Position numbers and translations under genes: made by a program. DNA of 32,156 bases, taken from positions 1-32,156 of the forward strand of contig JAFXVA010000014.1 of assembly GCA_017534965.1 (NCBI GenBank). The letters are read 5' to 3'. The DNA comes from Elusimicrobiaceae bacterium. GTDB lineage: Bacteria; Elusimicrobiota; Elusimicrobia; Elusimicrobiales; Elusimicrobiaceae. Shown here one piece after another: positions 1 to 9,350 of this stretch. The notes under the pieces are model-generated. The model did no database searches and was not told where the DNA came from. It saw only the letters and a list, made by a program, of their open reading frames with translations. Numbering within the stretch: the stretch's first letter is position 1; every line of letters starts with the position of its first letter.

Positions 1-37
1 GGCCGCTAGGCATCAGTTAGCCAAAAAATATTTATGA
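1..37 (+). CDS. 3' end of an upstream gene (partial)
   Basis: Reading from base 2, an open frame gives the tail AARHQLAKKYL and stops with TGA at 35-37, overlapping the ATG at 34 of the next gene as ATGA. This overlap style recurs in this window, so the bases are probably the end of a translationally coupled upstream gene. The next gene lacks a clear Shine-Dalgarno sequence of its own, which fits coupling. Only about 11 codons are visible, so no function can be given. Confidence 0.35.
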   Translation, partial: AARHQLAKKYL

Positions 38-1278
38 ATTTACCAAAGGAATTTATTACTTATACTTCCGCTTTATTTGGCGCAGAAATGTGGCAACGTT
101 TTTTATCGGCTTTTGAGGGGGAAACTTTAACAAGTATCCGCCTAAATCCATGGAAGTTGCCCTCTGAACCTATTTTTAAAAATGCCCAGCCTGTGCCGTG
201 GTGTAAAAATGGTTTTTGGCTTAATGAAAGGCCTAATTTTACAAAAGATCCGCTTTTACACGCCGGTTCTTATTATGTGCAGGAAGCAGGATCAATGTTC
301 TTAGACCAAGTTTTGCACGAACATATTAAAACCCCTGTCCTTGCTTTAGATTTATGTGCCGCCCCCGGCGGTAAATCAACTTTAATGCGTGCTGTTTTGC
401 CAAGCGGTTCAATGCTTGTTAGTAATGAAGTTGATAGAAAACGCGCAAATATCTTGCTTGAAAATATGCAAAAGCAAGGCCACGCAGATGTTTTAATAAC
501 TCACAATTATCCGCAAGATTTTAACAAAACGCATTGGCTTTTTGATTTAATTTTAGTTGACGCCCCTTGCTCTGGCGAAGGCCTTTTTAGAAGAGATAAA
601 GAAGCCATAAAAGAGTGGAGTTTAAATAATGTCCTTTTTTGCCAAAAACGCCAACGCCAAATTTTAAGTGATATTTGGCCTTGCCTTAAAGAAGGGGGAT
701 TTTTAATTTACAGCACTTGCACTTTTAATACTCGCGAAAACGAGGAAAATGTTAAATTTATTAAAGAAGAACTCGGCGCGGAAATATTGCCTGTTTCAAT
801 TAAACCCGAATGGCATATAACAGGTTCTTTACTTAAAGATTGGCAAGAACCCGTATATCGTTTTATTCCCGGCACAACAAAAAGCGAAGGGCTTTTTATG
901 GCAGTTTTACGTAAAAAAGGTTCTTCTTCAAATCCCGCAATTTTACCGCAAAGCGCAAGAAAACACGCTTTAGCAAATAAACTTATTCATTTACTTTATG
1001 ATGGCAAAGCTTTGCCCGAGCAAAAAGGTAAGGAAGAAATACCCACTGCAGCGCAAGCCCTTTCTTTAAATTTTCCAAAAGATAAATATCCGCAAGTTGA
1101 TTTAACTTTAGAACAAGCCCAACATTATTTACACCGCGAGGCCCTTATTTTGCCCAAAGATACGCCAAAAGGTTTTGTTATTGTCTGTTATCAAAATCAA
1201 GCGCTTGGTTTTGTCAAAAATCTTGGCGATAGAGCCAATAACTTATACCCAAAAAACTGGGCTATAAAAAATTTGTAA
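34..1278 (+). CDS. RsmF-like 16S rRNA (cytosine-C5) methyltransferase, NOL1/NOP2/Sun family
   Basis: This is a cytoplasmic SAM-dependent methyltransferase expected to make m5C in rRNA. The SAM-binding motif DLCAAPGGKST lies near residues 106-116. Motif IV VDAPCSGEG is near 175-183, with its Pro-Cys. Motif VI YSTCTFNTRENE starts near 226 and holds the second, catalytic Cys. This two-cysteine layout is typical of the RsmB/RsmF/NOP2 families. The C-terminal ~130 residues resemble the RNA-binding extension of RsmF-type proteins. At 414 aa it is shorter than E. coli RsmF (about 480) but similar to compact homologues in other phyla. It ends 7 bp from the convergent dipeptidase gene. The exact target base cannot be read from sequence. 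Confidence 0.88.
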   Translation: MNLPKEFITYTSALFGAEMWQRFLSAFEGETLTSIRLNPWKLPSEPIFKNAQPVPWCKNGFWLNERPNFTKDPLLHAGSYYVQEAGSMFLDQVLHEHIKTPVLALDLCAAPGGKSTLMRAVLPSGSMLVSNEVDRKRANILLENMQKQGHADVLITHNYPQDFNKTHWLFDLILVDAPCSGEGLFRRDKEAIKEWSLNNVLFCQKRQRQILSDIWPCLKEGGFLIYSTCTFNTRENEENVKFIKEELGAEILPVSIKPEWHITGSLLKDWQEPVYRFIPGTTKSEGLFMAVLRKKGSSSNPAILPQSARKHALANKLIHLLYDGKALPEQKGKEEIPTAAQALSLNFPKDKYPQVDLTLEQAQHYLHREALILPKDTPKGFVIVCYQNQALGFVKNLGDRANNLYPKNWAIKNL

Positions 1279-1285
1279 TTTGCTT

Positions 1286-1963
1286 TTATTCAACATCAAA
1301 GTTAAAATAAGTATCTGTATATGGCTCATCTTTTAAGGTAAAGTGCCACCACTCAGAATCAAGTGGCTTAAAGCCCGCCTTTACCATAGCATCTCTTAAA
1401 ATTTTTCTGTTCTTTTTTTGCTTTTTGGTAAGTTTTTTATAATCGGGGTGGGAAACTTCCGAAAACAAATCAAAAGTTCCGCCCATATCAACAAAACCGC
1501 CGTCTTTTGTAATAATAGTTAAATCAACGGTGCTGCCGCGGGTATGGCCTGATTTTGGCATAATATAAACACCTGCAATTAAATCATCTTTTTCAAGTTT
1601 GGGGTAAAAACTTTTATCGCCGGGGTCGCTGGGGTCATTTATCCATTTAACAAAATTATCAACGGCTTTTTGCGGTCTGTAAGAATCCCAAATAAGCAAG
1701 CGATAGCCCTGCGCTCTTAAATCATCAGCGGCAATTTTTAAAGCGGCAAGGGCTTTTTTTGTCATATAAGCGCGCGGTGCTTTATAGCCGGTTATTTTAT
1801 TTCCTGTAAAATTGTTTGGCGAAAAGTAGCGTATATCATAAGCCGCATCATCAATAACGTTGCTGATTTCGGCAAAGTCCGATTTATCTGTTGAAATTTT
1901 ATCTGCCAAGGCCGCAGTAGTAAAACTTGCAAGTATTACAAACGAGAGTAAAAGTTTTTTCAT
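1286..1963 (-). CDS. Exported D-alanyl-D-alanine dipeptidase (VanX/DdpX-type, peptidase M15D)
   Basis: This zinc peptidase hydrolyses D-Ala-D-Ala; here it most likely acts outside the cytoplasm in peptidoglycan dipeptide salvage. The start is placed at 1963, where AGGAGA sits 7 bases upstream and the protein opens with a Sec signal peptide, MKKLLLSFVILASFTTAALA. An in-frame ATG 13 codons earlier would put charged residues ahead of the signal. The zinc motif SGHTRGSTVD is near residue 137 (SxHxxGxAxD in the family) and the second motif EWWHF is near 203. Together they supply His, Asp and His ligands plus the catalytic Glu. The mature length fits the family. There are no vanH, vanA or vanS/R neighbours, so a resistance role is unlikely. 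Confidence 0.88.
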   Translation of the reverse strand: MKKLLLSFVILASFTTAALADKISTDKSDFAEISNVIDDAAYDIRYFSPNNFTGNKITGYKAPRAYMTKKALAALKIAADDLRAQGYRLLIWDSYRPQKAVDNFVKWINDPSDPGDKSFYPKLEKDDLIAGVYIMPKSGHTRGSTVDLTIITKDGGFVDMGGTFDLFSEVSHPDYKKLTKKQKKNRKILRDAMVKAGFKPLDSEWWHFTLKDEPYTDTYFNFDVE

Positions 1964-2002
1964 ATAGATTTTCTCCTGTTTATAAAAACAAGTAAAACAC
2001 AA

Positions 2003-2008
2003 ATTATA
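2003..2008 (-). promoter_or_regulatory. Putative -10 for the dipeptidase gene
   Basis: Reading the minus strand, TATAAT lies 40 bases upstream of the ATG at 1963, in the divergent gap with preA. No good -35 is seen at 17 bp, so this rests on the perfect -10 and its position. Confidence 0.4.
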
Positions 2009-2044
2009 TTTTGCAATATTTCATGCTGATGTGCAATTTAAATT

Positions 2045-2053
2045 TGCTACAAT
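2045..2053 (+). promoter_or_regulatory. Putative extended -10 promoter of preA
   Basis: TGC-TACAAT forms an extended -10 (TGn plus hexamer) 23 bases before the preA ATG at 2077. The -35 region is weak, which an extended -10 can tolerate. It lies in the divergent gap with the dipeptidase gene. Confidence 0.4.
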
Positions 2054-2076
2054 TAAATTTTAAAGAGAGGTTTTTT

Positions 2077-3252
2077 ATGTCAGCAACTTTACAAACTAAT
2101 ATTTTAGGAATAGATTTTGAAAATCCTTTTTTGCTTGCCTCTGCCCCGCCGACGGCTTTAATTGAAAGCATAGATATCGGTTTAGAAATGGGCTGGGGCG
2201 GTGCTGTTTTAAAAACAATCACTCCAGATGATTTAGAAATGATTGAAGCAAGCCCGCGTTATGCTGTTTTGCGAGATAAAAAAGATATTATCGGTCTTCA
2301 AAATATAGAACTTTTAAGCCATAAAACCATAAAATATTGGTGCGACGGAATTAAATTTTTAAAACAAAAATATCCGCACAAAGTTATTATTGCAAGCCTT
2401 ATGGCCCCTGTTAATAAGAGCGCTTGGCAAGAACTTGTTAAAACTTTTAACGATACCCCTGCCGATGCTTTTGAGTTAAATTTTTCCTGTCCGCACGGCA
2501 TGCCGGAAAAAGGTATCGGTATGGCTATCGGCACGGATGAGCATATCTCTGCTGAAATTACAAAATGGGTAAAGGAAGTTGCCAAAAAACCTGTCTTTGT
2601 TAAACTTTCGCCAAATGTTTCAAATATCGCAAGCATTGCTAGCGCGGTGGAAGAGGTCGGTGCTGATGGTTTAGCTGCCATAAACACCGTTCAAGGTTTT
2701 ATGGGGTTTGATTTAGAAACTTTAAAACCTGTTCTTAATGTAAACGGAAAAACAACTTACGGCGGTTGCTCGGGTGCAATAGTCAGGCCGATTGGGCTTC
2801 GCTGTGTTGCACAAATACGCCAGGCAAGTGCTTTGCCGATTTTAGGCCAAGGCGGTATTTCCACTTGGCAAGATGCAGTGCAATATATGCTTGTCGGTTC
2901 TGATGCGGTGCAAGTCTGCACCGAAGTTATGCTAAACGGCTATAAAATTATTGGCCCTATGTTAAAAGGTTTAAAAAATTATCTGGAAGAAAAGGGCTTT
3001 AAAGATATAAGCGAGTTAAAAGATAAAGCAATACCTTTTATTTCCTCTCACAAAGATTTGCCAAAAACACCGCTTGCTTACCCGCAAATAGATCACACCA
3101 AATGCGGACGTTGCGGTAAATGTGTTAGTATTTGTATGGAATCAGAACACCAGGCCTTGCAATTAAATGATGGCAATATTGTTGTAGATAAAGAACGTTG
3201 CGAAGGCTGCGGCCTTTGCCATTTAGTTTGCCCTGCCGGCGCAATAAAATAA
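2077..3252 (+). CDS. preA: PreA-type dihydropyrimidine dehydrogenase (NAD+) subunit with C-terminal 2x[4Fe-4S] ferredoxin
   Basis: This subunit reduces uracil/thymine to dihydropyrimidines, or catalyses the reverse reaction, at an FMN site. The TIM-barrel N-terminal domain resembles class I dihydroorotate dehydrogenase and carries NFSCPHG near residues 133-139, with the active-site Cys. The C-terminal ferredoxin domain has two clusters, CGRCGKCVSIC near 342 and CEGCGLCHLVC near 374. GAGG with 6 bases to ATG 2077 favours this start over one 22 codons upstream, giving 391 aa against about 411 in E. coli. In E. coli PreA pairs with the flavoprotein PreT, but no preT is adjacent, so the electron partner must be elsewhere or different. 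It is divergent from the dipeptidase gene. Confidence 0.9.
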   Translation: MSATLQTNILGIDFENPFLLASAPPTALIESIDIGLEMGWGGAVLKTITPDDLEMIEASPRYAVLRDKKDIIGLQNIELLSHKTIKYWCDGIKFLKQKYPHKVIIASLMAPVNKSAWQELVKTFNDTPADAFELNFSCPHGMPEKGIGMAIGTDEHISAEITKWVKEVAKKPVFVKLSPNVSNIASIASAVEEVGADGLAAINTVQGFMGFDLETLKPVLNVNGKTTYGGCSGAIVRPIGLRCVAQIRQASALPILGQGGISTWQDAVQYMLVGSDAVQVCTEVMLNGYKIIGPMLKGLKNYLEEKGFKDISELKDKAIPFISSHKDLPKTPLAYPQIDHTKCGRCGKCVSICMESEHQALQLNDGNIVVDKERCEGCGLCHLVCPAGAIK

Positions 3253-3262
3253 AAATATAAAT

Positions 3263-4282
3263 ATGAAAAAACATTTTTTACTTTTTATCGGTATTTTACT
3301 AACAGGTCTTTTAACAGGTTGCACCCAAGTTAAAAAAGATAATCTTTCCCTCTGGTATAATCAAGCACCCGCAAAACAGGCCCTTGTCAGTTATATGCAA
3401 GATATAACAAACAAAAAATCTCCAAATTTTATACCTGTTGAAAACCGCATTGCCGTTTTTGACCTTGACGGAACGCTTATTTTAGAAACAGACCCCACCT
3501 ATTTTGACTGGGCTTTATTTGAACACCGCGTGCTTGATGACAAAAATTATAAAGCAACAAAAGAACAACTTGCCGCTGCCAAAAACTCGCGAGAAAAGGG
3601 CATATTTCCAACTTTAAATGCTAATCGCGAAAAAATGGTTTCAGAGGCCTATAAAGGTATGACTCTTGAGGAGTTTTATTCTTATGTCCGCACTTTTATG
3701 CAACAAGAACAACCCGGCTTTACCAATATGAAACGCGGCGATATTTTTTATAAACCTATGGTGCAAGTGGTTGAGTATCTTGTAAAAAACAAATTTACGG
3801 TTTATATTTGCAGCGGTTCCGATCGCTTAATGGTGCGTCCTTTAATTGAGCAAAACTTGCCCTATATTCCAAATAAACAAATTATCGGCTCTGATAGCAC
3901 AATTATTTCAAGCAATCAAGGGACCCAAGATGGCCTAGAATATACTTTTAAATCAGGCGATACTTTAATTTTAGGTGGCAAAAATCTTGTCAAAAATCTT
4001 CAAATGAATAAAGTTTCCGTAATTATGCAGGAAATTGGCGTGCAACCCGTTCTTGCTTTCGGCAATACTTTAAGCGATGCCAGCATGGTAAACTACACAA
4101 TAAACAACAATAAATATAAAGCCCTTGGTTTTATGCTTTTGTGTGATGACCTTGAACGTGAATACGGCAACCTTCAAAAAGCCCAAAAAATGCGCCAAGA
4201 TGCCGCCAAATACGGCTGGATACCCATATCCATGCGTGATGATTGGCAGACCATCTACGGCCCCAACATCCAAAAACGCTAG
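3263..4282 (+). CDS. HAD-family phosphatase lipoprotein
   Basis: This is an exported phosphatase of the haloacid dehalogenase superfamily, of the phosphoserine/phosphorylcholine phosphatase-like type. It starts with a lipoprotein signal whose lipobox LLTGC places the lipidated Cys at residue 20. HAD motif I VFDLDGTLI is near 66-74 and carries the nucleophile and acid/base Asp. Motif II is the Ser in ICSGSDR near 182. Motif IV, AFGNTLSDASM near 266-276, supplies the Mg2+-binding Asp. The long insertion between motifs I and II is the cap domain. It follows preA by 10 bp without a convincing ribosome-binding site, so it may be coupled to it. The substrate is unknown; a periplasmic phosphomonoester is the safest reading. 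Confidence 0.8.
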   Translation: MKKHFLLFIGILLTGLLTGCTQVKKDNLSLWYNQAPAKQALVSYMQDITNKKSPNFIPVENRIAVFDLDGTLILETDPTYFDWALFEHRVLDDKNYKATKEQLAAAKNSREKGIFPTLNANREKMVSEAYKGMTLEEFYSYVRTFMQQEQPGFTNMKRGDIFYKPMVQVVEYLVKNKFTVYICSGSDRLMVRPLIEQNLPYIPNKQIIGSDSTIISSNQGTQDGLEYTFKSGDTLILGGKNLVKNLQMNKVSVIMQEIGVQPVLAFGNTLSDASMVNYTINNNKYKALGFMLLCDDLEREYGNLQKAQKMRQDAAKYGWIPISMRDDWQTIYGPNIQKR

Positions 4283-4311
4283 AATAATCGGCCTAAAATC
4301 TTATAGTTTAT

Positions 4312-4333
4312 ATAGACTAAAATGTCTATTTTT
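4312..4333 (+). terminator. Rho-independent terminator after the HAD lipoprotein gene
   Basis: A 6-bp stem ATAGAC/GTCTAT with loop TAAAAT is followed directly by a T run (4329-4333). The stem is short and AT-rich, so termination may be partial. It separates the preA-HAD unit from the glycan operon promoter. Confidence 0.5.
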
Positions 4334-4370
4334 GTCTCCTTTATAGAGAAACATAAATATACTCTTAAAA

Positions 4371-4379
4371 TGATATAAT
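4371..4379 (+). promoter_or_regulatory. Extended -10 promoter of the polysaccharide operon
   Basis: TGA-TATAAT (extended -10, with TATAAT at 4374-4379) lies 35 bases before the wecC ATG. No good -35 is present at 17 bp. It is the only clear promoter ahead of the long run of tightly spaced glycan genes, and AAGGAGA (4403-4409) follows as the wecC ribosome-binding site. Confidence 0.55.
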
Positions 4380-4413
4380 ATATATTTACGATAAGAGGGT
4401 TAAGGAGATTTGT

Positions 4414-5628
4414 ATGAAAGCATGTTTTATGGGGCTTGGCTATATTGGCTTGCCAACAGCAATAATAACAGCCAAAAGCGGTATTAATGTATTAGGTTGT
4501 GATATAAATCAAGAAGTTGTAAATAAGACAAATCAAGGCAAATTACATATTGTAGAGCCCAATTTAGAAGAACTTTTACAAGAAGTTATAAAAACAGGCA
4601 AATTTCGTGCCAGCATAAAACCGGAAAAGAGTGATGTTTATTTAATCGTGGTTCCAACTCCTTTTAAAGAAGATCACGAACCGGATATCTCTTATGTAGA
4701 GTCCGCTACCGAAATGCTTATCCCTCTATTGAAAGAAGGGGATTTATTTATTATCGAAAGCACTTCCCCTGTAGGCACAACCGATTTAATGGCAAAATTA
4801 ATTTTCAAAAAACGCCCGGAACTTAAAGGCAAAATTTATATTGCCTATTGTCCGGAAAGGGTTTTGCCCGGCAAAGTTATTTATGAACTTGAGCATAATG
4901 ATAGAGTTATCGGCGGTATTGACGAAAAATCTACTTTAAAAGCCCTTGAATTTTATAAACATTTTGTTAAGGGAAATCTCCATAAAACCAATGCAAAAAC
5001 GGCTGAAATGTGTAAACTTACCGAAAATTCCAGCCGCGACGTGCAAATTGCTTTTGCTAATGAACTTGCTATTATTTGCGATAAAGCAGGTATAAATGTT
5101 TGGGAACTTATCTATTTGGCAAATAAACATCCGCGTGTAAATATCTTGCGTCCTGGTTGTGGCGTCGGCGGTCATTGTATAGCGGTTGACCCTTATTTCA
5201 TTACAGCGGAATTTCCTGTTGAAAGCCAACTTATTGCTAAAGCACGCCAGATAAACAACTATAAAGCGTTTTGGTGCGCTAAAAGAGTTCAGCAGGAAAT
5301 AACTAACTTTGAAATAAAAAATAACAGAAAACCTGTTGTTGCCTTAATGGGCCTTGCTTTTAAACCCAATATTGATGATTTAAGAGAATCCCCAGCAAAA
5401 TATATTGTAAGCCGTATTATACAAGGTTCTGGCGAAAGTGAAATTTTGATTGTTGAACCTTATATTACCGAGCACCCCATATATAAATTAACTCAGTATC
5501 AAGAAGCTTTTAAAAAAGCAGATATTGTGGTTTATTTGGTAGCGCACAATCAATTTAAAGAATTACCAAAAACAGCTAAAAATAAAATTATTTTGGATTT
5601 CTGCGGAGTTAATGAGGAAATAAAATAG
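4414..5628 (+). CDS. wecC: UDP-N-acetyl-D-mannosaminuronate dehydrogenase (WecC-type)
   Basis: It oxidises UDP-ManNAc twice, using NAD+, to UDP-ManNAcA, a uronic-acid donor for surface polysaccharide. The N-terminal Rossmann motif [10 protein letters not shown] is at residues 7-16. The catalytic Cys is C255 within [13 protein letters not shown], the hallmark of the UDP-glucose/UDP-ManNAc 6-dehydrogenase family. A C-terminal UDP-binding domain with [15 protein letters not shown] is also present. The 404-aa length is normal. The downstream epimerase gene, which makes its substrate, overlaps it by one base, so the pair is clearly one pathway. The WecC assignment over UDP-glucose or UDP-GlcNAc dehydrogenase rests on N-terminal similarity and on the adjacent wecB. 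Confidence 0.9.
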   Translation: MKACFMGLGYIGLPTAIITAKSGINVLGCDINQEVVNKTNQGKLHIVEPNLEELLQEVIKTGKFRASIKPEKSDVYLIVVPTPFKEDHEPDISYVESATEMLIPLLKEGDLFIIESTSPVGTTDLMAKLIFKKRPELKGKIYIAYCPERVLPGKVIYELEHNDRVIGGIDEKSTLKALEFYKHFVKGNLHKTNAKTAEMCKLTENSSRDVQIAFANELAIICDKAGINVWELIYLANKHPRVNILRPGCGVGGHCIAVDPYFITAEFPVESQLIAKARQINNYKAFWCAKRVQQEITNFEIKNNRKPVVALMGLAFKPNIDDLRESPAKYIVSRIIQGSGESEILIVEPYITEHPIYKLTQYQEAFKKADIVVYLVAHNQFKELPKTAKNKIILDFCGVNEEIK

Positions 5629-6776
5629 TGAAAAAGATTCTTCTTGTATTCGGCACAAGGCCCGAAGCCATAAAAATGGCTCCTTTAGTAAAAGCCTTGC
5701 AGAAAGATAAGGATAACTTTTTGCCTGTTGTTTGTGTTTCGGCGCAGCATAGGCAGATGTTAGACCAAGTTTTAGATCTTTTTGAAATTAAGCCGGATTT
5801 TGACTTAAATATTATGCAACCTAAGCAAGATTTATATGATGTAACAAGCAGAGTTTTAACTGCTATCCGCCCAGTTTTAAGCGAAGTTAAACCGGATATT
5901 ATTTTAGTCCATGGCGATACAACAACCACTATGGCAGCAGCATTAGCTGCTTTTTACCAACAAATACCTGTCGGACATGTGGAAGCAGGCCTTAGAACAA
6001 ATAATATTTATAGCCCCTGGCCCGAAGAAATTAATAGGCAAATAACAGGCAGAATTGCTACCTATCATTTTGCGCCTACCCCGTTAAGTAAAGAAAATTT
6101 ACTTAAAGAAAATGTAGCAGATAATAAAATTTTTGTTACAGGCAACACCGTAATTGATGCTTTATATTCCGTTATAGATAAAATTAAACAAGATAAAAAT
6201 TTGCAAACAGAACTTGCTACTAAACTTAAAAATTGCGGTTATAATACAGGGCGTTTATCAAACGGCAAAAAACTTGTTTTAATAACAGGTCATAGAAGGG
6301 AAAATTTCGGCCAAGGTTTCATAAATATTTGTGAGGCAATTAAATATCTAAATCAAAAATATCCTGAGGTTGATTTTGTCTATCCTATGCACTTAAACCC
6401 AAATGTTCGCAAACCTATACAGGAGGTTTTTGGCAAAAATGTTCCTCCAAATATGTTTTTTATAGAACCGCTTGATTATTTGCCTTTTGTTTATTTGATG
6501 GAAAAAGCAAATATTATCTTGACTGATAGCGGCGGTATTCAGGAGGAAGCCCCTTCTCTAGCCAAACCGGTTCTAGTTATGCGTGATAATACTGAACGTC
6601 CGGAAGCTCTTAAAGCGGGCACAGTTAAACTTGTTGGCACTTCTTTTGAAAAAATTACAAGCGAAGTTAGTTTACTTCTTGATGATAAGGCAGAATATAC
6701 CCGCATGAGCCAAGCGCAGAATCCTTATGGCGATGGCAAGGCCTGCCAAAGAATATTAGAGGTATTAAAGGAATGA
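5628..6776 (+). CDS. wecB: UDP-N-acetylglucosamine 2-epimerase (non-hydrolysing, WecB)
   Basis: It interconverts UDP-GlcNAc and UDP-ManNAc in the cytoplasm, feeding WecC. Family motifs are visible: [13 protein letters not shown] at the N-terminus, [30 protein letters not shown] and [11 protein letters not shown]. At 382 aa it is full length. The start is GTG, sharing its first G with the TAG stop of wecC, so translation is probably coupled. An in-frame stop immediately upstream excludes a longer protein. Together with wecC this commits the locus to a ManNAcA-containing glycan. Confidence 0.92.
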   Translation: MKKILLVFGTRPEAIKMAPLVKALQKDKDNFLPVVCVSAQHRQMLDQVLDLFEIKPDFDLNIMQPKQDLYDVTSRVLTAIRPVLSEVKPDIILVHGDTTTTMAAALAAFYQQIPVGHVEAGLRTNNIYSPWPEEINRQITGRIATYHFAPTPLSKENLLKENVADNKIFVTGNTVIDALYSVIDKIKQDKNLQTELATKLKNCGYNTGRLSNGKKLVLITGHRRENFGQGFINICEAIKYLNQKYPEVDFVYPMHLNPNVRKPIQEVFGKNVPPNMFFIEPLDYLPFVYLMEKANIILTDSGGIQEEAPSLAKPVLVMRDNTERPEALKAGTVKLVGTSFEKITSEVSLLLDDKAEYTRMSQAQNPYGDGKACQRILEVLKE

Positions 6777-8161
6777 GTTCGGGAATTTCTTTTAGTAAAA
6801 TTATTTCCATCTTATTATCTGTTGTTGTCTTAATAATCATTATATTTATGTTTAGTATTACGACTAATTTCAATAAAATAAATATAATTGATTTAAGTGT
6901 TTTAGCAACTTTTATTTTTAATGGTTTAATTTGGTTATTTTTGTTAATTAAAGAAACTAATAAACGGCCTTTTTCTTTAATGATGATAAATTGGGCTTTT
7001 TGTATCTTGTTTTTTTTCATGGCTCCTGTAGTTCAATACACAAATTTCCTTTTTCCTTGGGTTGGTAATAGGTCGGATGATATAATTTTGTATGCTAATA
7101 TTTGTTTGTTTGTTTGGACAATCTTTATCATTATAGGATCATTTTTTGCTAAAAGATCTAAGACTAATAATCTGAAAAATGCGAAGACAATATATTTATC
7201 ATTTTCACTTATTTTAATATTAACAATTTTTAATATTTTAATAATGTTTTGGAATGTTTATAATGTCGGTTTTGCTAATATTTTTTCACGTGCCACTCGT
7301 TCTTTTATTATTTTAGAAGAGAGAAGCATTACTATACTTATTTCTCACCTTTCTCAGGCTATAGCATATTTTGCATTTATCTATGCTTTATTGTATGTAA
7401 AGAAAAATAGAAAGGGGTTTTTATTTATGTTTATAAATGGCATAGCATTATTAATTTCATGTTTTCCTACTGCATTGTCACGTCACGCAGCGGCTGTTAT
7501 ATATTTTGGGATATTACTAATTTCAACAAAATTATTTAGAATTAAAGGGGTTTTTTTAACAGTATTACTTTTTTCTTTTATTATTGTTTTTCCTTTTATG
7601 GAAGTATTCAGAAATCTTTCTATACAAGATATTGATATATTGGGATATCTTTCTAATGTTTTTAGCAATATATCAAGTATTTGGTTAGGAGGAGGATATG
7701 ATGCTTATTCTAATTTTACTTTAGTAATAGAATATGTTAAGCAATATGGTCCCACTTGGGGATATCAGTTATTAGGAGTTTTGTTCTTTTTTATACCTAG
7801 AGCCATTTGGCCCTTAAAACCTATTGGAACAGGGGCTTTTATTGCTTCTAGTCTTGGTTGGAGATTTACAAATATATCTGCACCTCTTCCAGCGGAAGGT
7901 TTTATAAATTTTGGAATTTTTGGCCTTATCTTATTTGCTTTTATATTAGGTTATGCTATAACTAGAGCAGATGAATATTATTGGAAAAATATGATAAATG
8001 GAAGTAAAGAAAATATAACTAATTTTTCTGTAATTTATCCGGTCTGTGTGATGTTTTTATTTTTTATTTATAGGGGAGATTTGCTTTCCTCATATGCTTA
8101 TTTGATGGCATATATTTTTGTTTGGTTTGTGATAAGTAGACGGTTTTTTATACACATTTAA
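6773..8161 (+). CDS. wzy: Oligosaccharide repeat-unit polymerase (Wzy-like)
   Basis: This is an inner-membrane protein of 462 aa with about a dozen hydrophobic segments from end to end and a long loop in its second half (roughly residues 285-380). These are Wzy/EpsG-type polymerase features. Wzy proteins share little sequence, so the call rests on topology and on lying between sugar-nucleotide and glycosyltransferase genes in a locus that also has a flippase. The family joins flipped repeat units on the periplasmic side. It overlaps wecB by ATGA. The gene is visibly more AT-rich than wecB and wecC, as is common for horizontally exchanged wzy genes. An O-antigen ligase-type protein is the main alternative. 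Confidence 0.72.
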   Translation: MSSGISFSKIISILLSVVVLIIIIFMFSITTNFNKINIIDLSVLATFIFNGLIWLFLLIKETNKRPFSLMMINWAFCILFFFMAPVVQYTNFLFPWVGNRSDDIILYANICLFVWTIFIIIGSFFAKRSKTNNLKNAKTIYLSFSLILILTIFNILIMFWNVYNVGFANIFSRATRSFIILEERSITILISHLSQAIAYFAFIYALLYVKKNRKGFLFMFINGIALLISCFPTALSRHAAAVIYFGILLISTKLFRIKGVFLTVLLFSFIIVFPFMEVFRNLSIQDIDILGYLSNVFSNISSIWLGGGYDAYSNFTLVIEYVKQYGPTWGYQLLGVLFFFIPRAIWPLKPIGTGAFIASSLGWRFTNISAPLPAEGFINFGIFGLILFAFILGYAITRADEYYWKNMINGSKENITNFSVIYPVCVMFLFFIYRGDLLSSYAYLMAYIFVWFVISRRFFIHI

Positions 8162-8183
8162 ATATAAATTAGGAAAATTTTAT

Positions 8184-9350
8184 ATGACTAAAAAAAATAT
8201 TTTAATTTTTTTAAATACTTATGTTCCCGGTTATAAATCAGGCGGGCCTGTGCAAGCCATTAAAAATTTAGTTGAAAACTTGGGGGAAAGCTATAATTTT
8301 TATGTCGTTACGCGTGATAGAGATTTTGGGGAGACTAATGCTTACCCAAATATAGAATATGGTGTTTTTCAACAAGTAGGCAAAGCAAAAGTTATGTATC
8401 TAGCACCTAGGGAAAGAAATTTTAAAAACTACCTTAACATAATTAATCAAACAGATTTTGCTTTATTTTATTTACAATCCTTTTGGAATTTTAAATTTTC
8501 AATATTGCCGCTTATGGCATTATTAAAATCGGCAAAAAGAAATTTACCTGTATTGATACATCCACGCGGGGAATTTTACCCCGGCGCTTTAAAACAAAAA
8601 GCATTTAAAAAGAGATTTGTTTTGTTGCTTTGGAAAATATCGGGGCTATATAAAAAAGTCTTTTTTAACGTATCAAGTGAAGAAGAAAAACAAAATATAA
8701 TTGAATTGTTTGGTAAAGATTGTAATAAACAGATTAAAATTGCAATGGATTTTCCAAAACAATATCCGATAATTGACTATAATAAGGAATTTTCATTGCC
8801 GTTAAAATTAGTTTTTTTAGCCAGAATAGATCCTAAGAAGAACTTATTATTCCTAATAGAAATAGTAAAGAAATTAAAGATAGAAGTGTTATTGGATATT
8901 TATGCTTCTGTTTCAGATCAAGAATATTGGCAAAAATGTCAAAATGCCTTGCAAAACACCTCAAAGAATATTGCTATAAATTATAAGGGTATATTGCCAC
9001 ATAATCAAATACAAGAAGTTTTATCTAAATATGATTTATATTGTTTCTTAACTAAAGGGGAAAACTTCGGTTATACCATTCACGAAGCACTTGCAAGCGC
9101 TTTGCCCGTTATAATCAGCGATAAAACAATTTGGCACGATTTAGCAAAATATAATGCCGGGTGGGAAATTCCACTTTCAAAGCCACAAGAATTTATAGAG
9201 AAAATTAAAGAATATCAAGCAAAAACTGATAAAGAAAAACTTGCCATGCGTAAAGGCGCTTTGGCCTATGCCCAAGCAATGGCAAAAGATGAAAAAATAT
9301 TAAATGATAATAAGAATATGTTTGATTTATTGATGGAGGGGAGATGTTAA
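8184..9350 (+). CDS. Glycosyltransferase family 4
   Basis: This is a retaining GT-B enzyme that should transfer a sugar from a nucleotide donor to the growing lipid-linked repeat unit on the cytoplasmic face. The N-terminus has a glycine-rich acceptor loop, VPGYKSGGPVQAI. The C-terminal donor domain has LVFLARIDPKKNLL near 210 and ENFGYTIHEAL near 293, matching the GT4 ExFGxxxxE signature. It is 388 aa, a usual length, with no transmembrane segment. AGGAAA precedes the ATG, and its stop overlaps the CapA-like gene by 7 bases. The sugar and linkage cannot be determined. Confidence 0.85.
   Translation: MTKKNILIFLNTYVPGYKSGGPVQAIKNLVENLGESYNFYVVTRDRDFGETNAYPNIEYGVFQQVGKAKVMYLAPRERNFKNYLNIINQTDFALFYLQSFWNFKFSILPLMALLKSAKRNLPVLIHPRGEFYPGALKQKAFKKRFVLLLWKISGLYKKVFFNVSSEEEKQNIIELFGKDCNKQIKIAMDFPKQYPIIDYNKEFSLPLKLVFLARIDPKKNLLFLIEIVKKLKIEVLLDIYASVSDQEYWQKCQNALQNTSKNIAINYKGILPHNQIQEVLSKYDLYCFLTKGENFGYTIHEALASALPVIISDKTIWHDLAKYNAGWEIPLSKPQEFIEKIKEYQAKTDKEKLAMRKGALAYAQAMAKDEKILNDNKNMFDLLMEGRC

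Noticed and set aside
1286-1963. Vancomycin-resistance VanX
   Set aside because: No vanH, D-Ala-D-Lac ligase or two-component genes nearby; a signal peptide and solitary context suit dipeptide salvage.
2011-2076. PreA start at 2011
   Set aside because: It lies upstream of the likely -10 element and lacks a ribosome-binding site; ATG 2077 has GAGG at good spacing and the family N-terminus.
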